Source of the DNA: Struthio camelus | Taxonomy: Eukaryota > Chordata > Aves > Struthioniformes > Struthionidae | DNA: 64,000 bases | Assembly: GCF_040807025.1 (NCBI RefSeq) | Contig: NC_090947.1 | Span: forward strand, 620,001-684,000 | Reading direction: 5' to 3' | Shown here: one piece after another, positions 60,901 to 64,000 of the stretch | Layout of the letters: each line of letters opens with the position of its first letter | How positions within the stretch are numbered: position 1 is the stretch's first letter | The notes under the pieces: generated by a model | What the model was told of the DNA's origin: nothing | The model's input: only the letters and a program-made list of their open reading frames with translations | The model's database searches: none | Program-made: the position numbers and the translations under genes

Positions 60901-63900
60901 TAGGAGACTGTAGGGAAAATGGCAAGAGTTACTGAGGTGGGGGCACAGTGTGATATAGGACATCTGCCTGAACAAACGTGCTGGGCCTTGCAGTTATCGA
61001 AGCCTGGATCTGCACAGGCTGATGTAAAGTTGTGGGAAGGTTTCAGCCATGTGTGCTCTCTAATATCTCTGTTTTCCTCTTCATATCCCAAGAGCTTTTC
61101 TCCTCTGATAATCAAGACTCTTGTGCAGCATTGGTTTGCCTTGGAGTGGTGCAGAAGAGTGTAATTACTCAGCCTGTGACAAAGAAAGAATCCTCTTCTC
61201 CTGCTGAAGGGGAATGTTTTTTTTTCCTGTGGGCTGTGAGCTGTAAAGCCAGAAGCAGATAAAATCAGACCAAGCAAGAACCTGACTGCTTGGAGTCACT
61301 GGAATCTGCAGACTGTGTCACGGCCTTATTTTTTCCCCTTCTGTAGATATTCTGTGCATTCCTTTTGTCTCTAAGCCTCCCTCTGCCAAGTCGCTGACTA
61401 TCCCCTTCTGTTTGCGTCTCAGCTTTGGCTCTCATGTTCCAGATTTGCTGTGTCTATCACATGTATGCTTCCTTCTCCTTGGGCTATGCAGCTACTTGTC
61501 CAATTCTTTTCTCCCATTGTAGCCTCAAGTCAGAATCGGAAAAGCTGTGGTTGATTGGCTTTGTGGTCCTGCCATGGGACCGTTCCCTAACTCCGTGTGG
61601 TGTGATTTGCTTTGCTGGTTCTGTCTGCTTTTTTTGATGGGTGATAGGCTAGAATCCTTAAGACCTCTTATCTCTACTCTTCCAACGTCTCTGTTCTTAT
61701 AGTGTCTGGACCCTTCACCACACTGCAGTGACTCTGCTATCCGGCTCTCCGATTGCTTGCAGAGTTGCAGCTGTGGCCAGTCCTCTGTTAGTCTTCTAGA
61801 TGCTTGGCAGGATCCAAATCCTTCAGTGTCCCATCATTTATTCCTATCTGTTCCTTTGGTTTCTGCCTGTTTGTGGTCTTTAAATACTGCAGTTCTTCCT
61901 TGTCTGTCCTTGCCTCTCCTTGCCTCTTATCATGGTTTTTCATGAAACACTTGTGTGCAAATCTTGGGGTTGTGCTGTTGGTAGGAGCAGGTTGCTTCTG
62001 TTTGGAAGATGTTTGTTGAGTTACTCTGCGGAGCGTGGTACGAGTCTACCCTGCCTAATACATCCAGTCCTTGCATTGTATGCTTTCTTTAGGCAACTCT
62101 TTGGTGATACGATGCTGTAAGAACAGGTCGGAGCTGTGAACAGCATTCTCATTGCACACCTTCTGGCCATGGCCTTTTTTCCGTCTCCCATATGGCATGC
62201 TGCCTGCCGTATCGTGTAGTCTCCTTCAGGGAAGCAGCTATGCCTTCCTCTATATTGTGCAATGCCTTGTGAAGTAGGAGGATGTTTCTGTTTTCTTTTT
62301 TTCTGGCATGTTGCAGTGTTTAGAAATCAAATGGTTTAAAAACACTTTAATCCTGTTCTGTTTTAATGAACACATCCTTTCTGAATGTCAATTTAAGCCT
62401 TTGCTGCTTTTTTTTTAAATTTGGGATATTTTTAAGTATTCTGCTTATGTTGGTCATTCACCATGTCCCTGGCACAGAAAGCTGCTGGATCTTCAGGATT
62501 CTGCTGTTGGTTTTCTCCAGCATTTAATTCTGTGCTGGAAGCTATCCTGCCTCTTATGTTTGTTTTGTATGGAGTTCCTTTCTCAAGCTGTTCCCTACTG
62601 TAACGCTTTTCAGATGGAAGAGGGTGAAAATGGTTTGCTCTGCAAATTGAGGACGACAGGAAATGGCCTGTGAGGAGTGGTTGTAGCATCTCCAATATGC
62701 GCGTAAAATGCAGCATGCTGCGATAGTCCACAATGACAAGATGTTCCTGCTCCATCTGTTTTTGTTATTAAACTGCCCAGGCTCAGCTTTGGTCTGTGTG
62801 AATTTTGGAAGAGTTTAAATGCTCTCCTTTAAGTGGTGTCAAAGGCAGCTTACTTGAGATGCCCTCGGTTGGTTGTATTGCACTGAATTGGTTTTAAGAT
62901 TTGAAAAACTCCACTTGGCACGCGGCTGCTCTCCTAGAAGACGCTGCTATTTGAGTAGCATTTGAGCTAGGATTTCTCATTTCATCCAGTCCCCATCTGT
63001 AATCAAAATGGCTCCAAAACAGCATACCCAGGTACTATTGAAGGAGTCTTCAGCTGTTGTAACTTGCAGAAAGCTCAGGCTTGCGGCAGTACAACTTCAG
63101 ACGATCAACTTGTGCGGGGCCTATGCAAATGGTGCACTGTTTCCTTGTGTATTTTGTTGATGATACAAAACAACTTGATTACTGTGAATGTCTGCCTGTG
63201 GTGTGTGCAGCTGGATTGTAACTGCAAGTGTGAACAAGGATCGTGTGTGTTGTCGGGTGTTTCTTGCAGTTGTGGTTCTTTTTCCTCATAAGGAGTGACT
63301 GGGGTTTGGGGGCAGGAGAGCCTCTTGCTGTAGGGTTGTAGGCTCTGCCTTTATCCTGATTGGTAGTTTGCTGTCAGCTTTGGCAGAGGCAGATCTTGGT
63401 GGAGCCCAAGCAGGTAAGTTGTAGCTTGCAGTAATCAGGAACCTACCTCAAGCCAGTACGTGCTGCACCCTTCTTGGGCCGTGCTTCCTCCGCTCCCTTG
63501 CTATGACACCTCTCTGCAAGTAGGAAGGTGTGGAGTTACCAGAGTCACGATAGATGCCTGTCTGTCTTCCAGCTGCGGCCGAGGCATCTGATGCTGGCAC
63601 TAGCTAGAAGGCAGCTGGACGTAGGAATTTCAGAGAGACACCTTTGCGCTGTCCAAAAGTCTGAGGAGATAAGACCTACTCACTAGTTCATAGGTACCCC
63701 TTCAGCAGGCCAGTGGGGTAGGCTCCCACTTGCCACCCCTTTGAAACTCTAATGACTGAGTTACCTTAAACTTCTTGGTGGTATGGGTACTCCCTCCGGC
63801 TGCAGTGTCCTGGCTGGCCAGGAGGAATAGCTGCCAGCTCAGCTAGTGGGGTTATGACCGAGCTTTTGAGACACTGCGCAGCACCAGGCAGGGGGCTGAG

Positions 63901-64000
63901 TCACTTGTGGTCTTGTGAATGAGAGGTGCCAAGGCTTTAGGTTGGGTTCGGGCCAGTTAGATGAAAGGGTGGGGGCTTAAACCAGAGCTCCCGACCTGTC
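57939..64000 (+). other. SLX9: SLX9 intron 2, part after the CR1 insertion, to window end
   Basis: No exon of SLX9 and no other gene was recognised. It contains a short GC-rich patch (about 58.48-58.68 kb, with a G-run near 58660), an A13 tract at 59397-59409 and a T18 tract at 59972-59989. Open frames are short and lack domains. Confidence 0.6.
59972..59989. repeat. T18 homopolymer in SLX9 intron
   Basis: Eighteen consecutive T on the + strand. Confidence 0.95.

Noticed and set aside
61150-61260. Lys/Ser-rich stretch considered as SLX9 exon 3
   Set aside because: TKKESSSPAEGE does not follow the conserved KKEKMKLRRE-like pattern, and flanking splice sites in the right phase were not found.

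Overview
The window is nuclear DNA from an amniote vertebrate, almost certainly a bird. All three recognisable genes are split by GT-AG introns. The interspersed repeats are CR1 LINEs, including one whose 3' end carries the octamer repeat typical of avian CR1, and there is a fragment of an R2-type non-LTR retrotransposon. I see no bacterial, plasmid, CRISPR, rRNA or tRNA features. The species cannot be fixed from the sequence alone.

Layout from left to right. (1) Positions 1 to about 11 kb hold the 3' thirteen exons of a kynurenine 3-monooxygenase gene (KMO or a KMO paralogue) on the + strand; its 5' exons lie before the window. (2) About 14.0 to 26.16 kb holds a complete 15-coding-exon integrin beta-2 gene (ITGB2, CD18) on the - strand, tail-to-tail with KMO. 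It splices in silico to an intact 773-residue protein. (3) About 26.2 to 47.9 kb is a 22 kb gene-poor interval upstream of ITGB2. It contains GC-rich blocks, simple repeats, two CR1 3' scraps and, at about 42.63-43.80 kb on the - strand, the 3' end of an R2 element. That element is followed by an 11-base string identical to the 28S rDNA sequence just downstream of the R2 cleavage site. (4) A CpG island at about 47.9-48.9 kb carries the start codon and first exon of SLX9 (FAM207A) on the + strand. Exon 2 is at 51.5 kb, and the rest of the gene lies beyond 64 kb. (5) The long second intron of SLX9 contains a 1.9 kb 5'-truncated, degenerate CR1 reverse transcriptase.

ITGB2 and SLX9 lie head-to-head, the same arrangement as on human 21q22.3, so this part is conserved microsynteny. 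Human KMO is on 1q43, so the KMO-ITGB2 adjacency is the unexpected junction. The genes are not functionally coupled: KMO is a mitochondrial tryptophan-catabolism enzyme, ITGB2 is the leukocyte integrin beta chain, and SLX9 is a ribosome-biogenesis factor.

The exon boundaries were derived by hand. Every KMO and ITGB2 exon joins its neighbour in a consistent phase without a stop, which is strong internal evidence. Non-coding ends (untranslated exons, poly(A) sites, repeat edges) are approximate.
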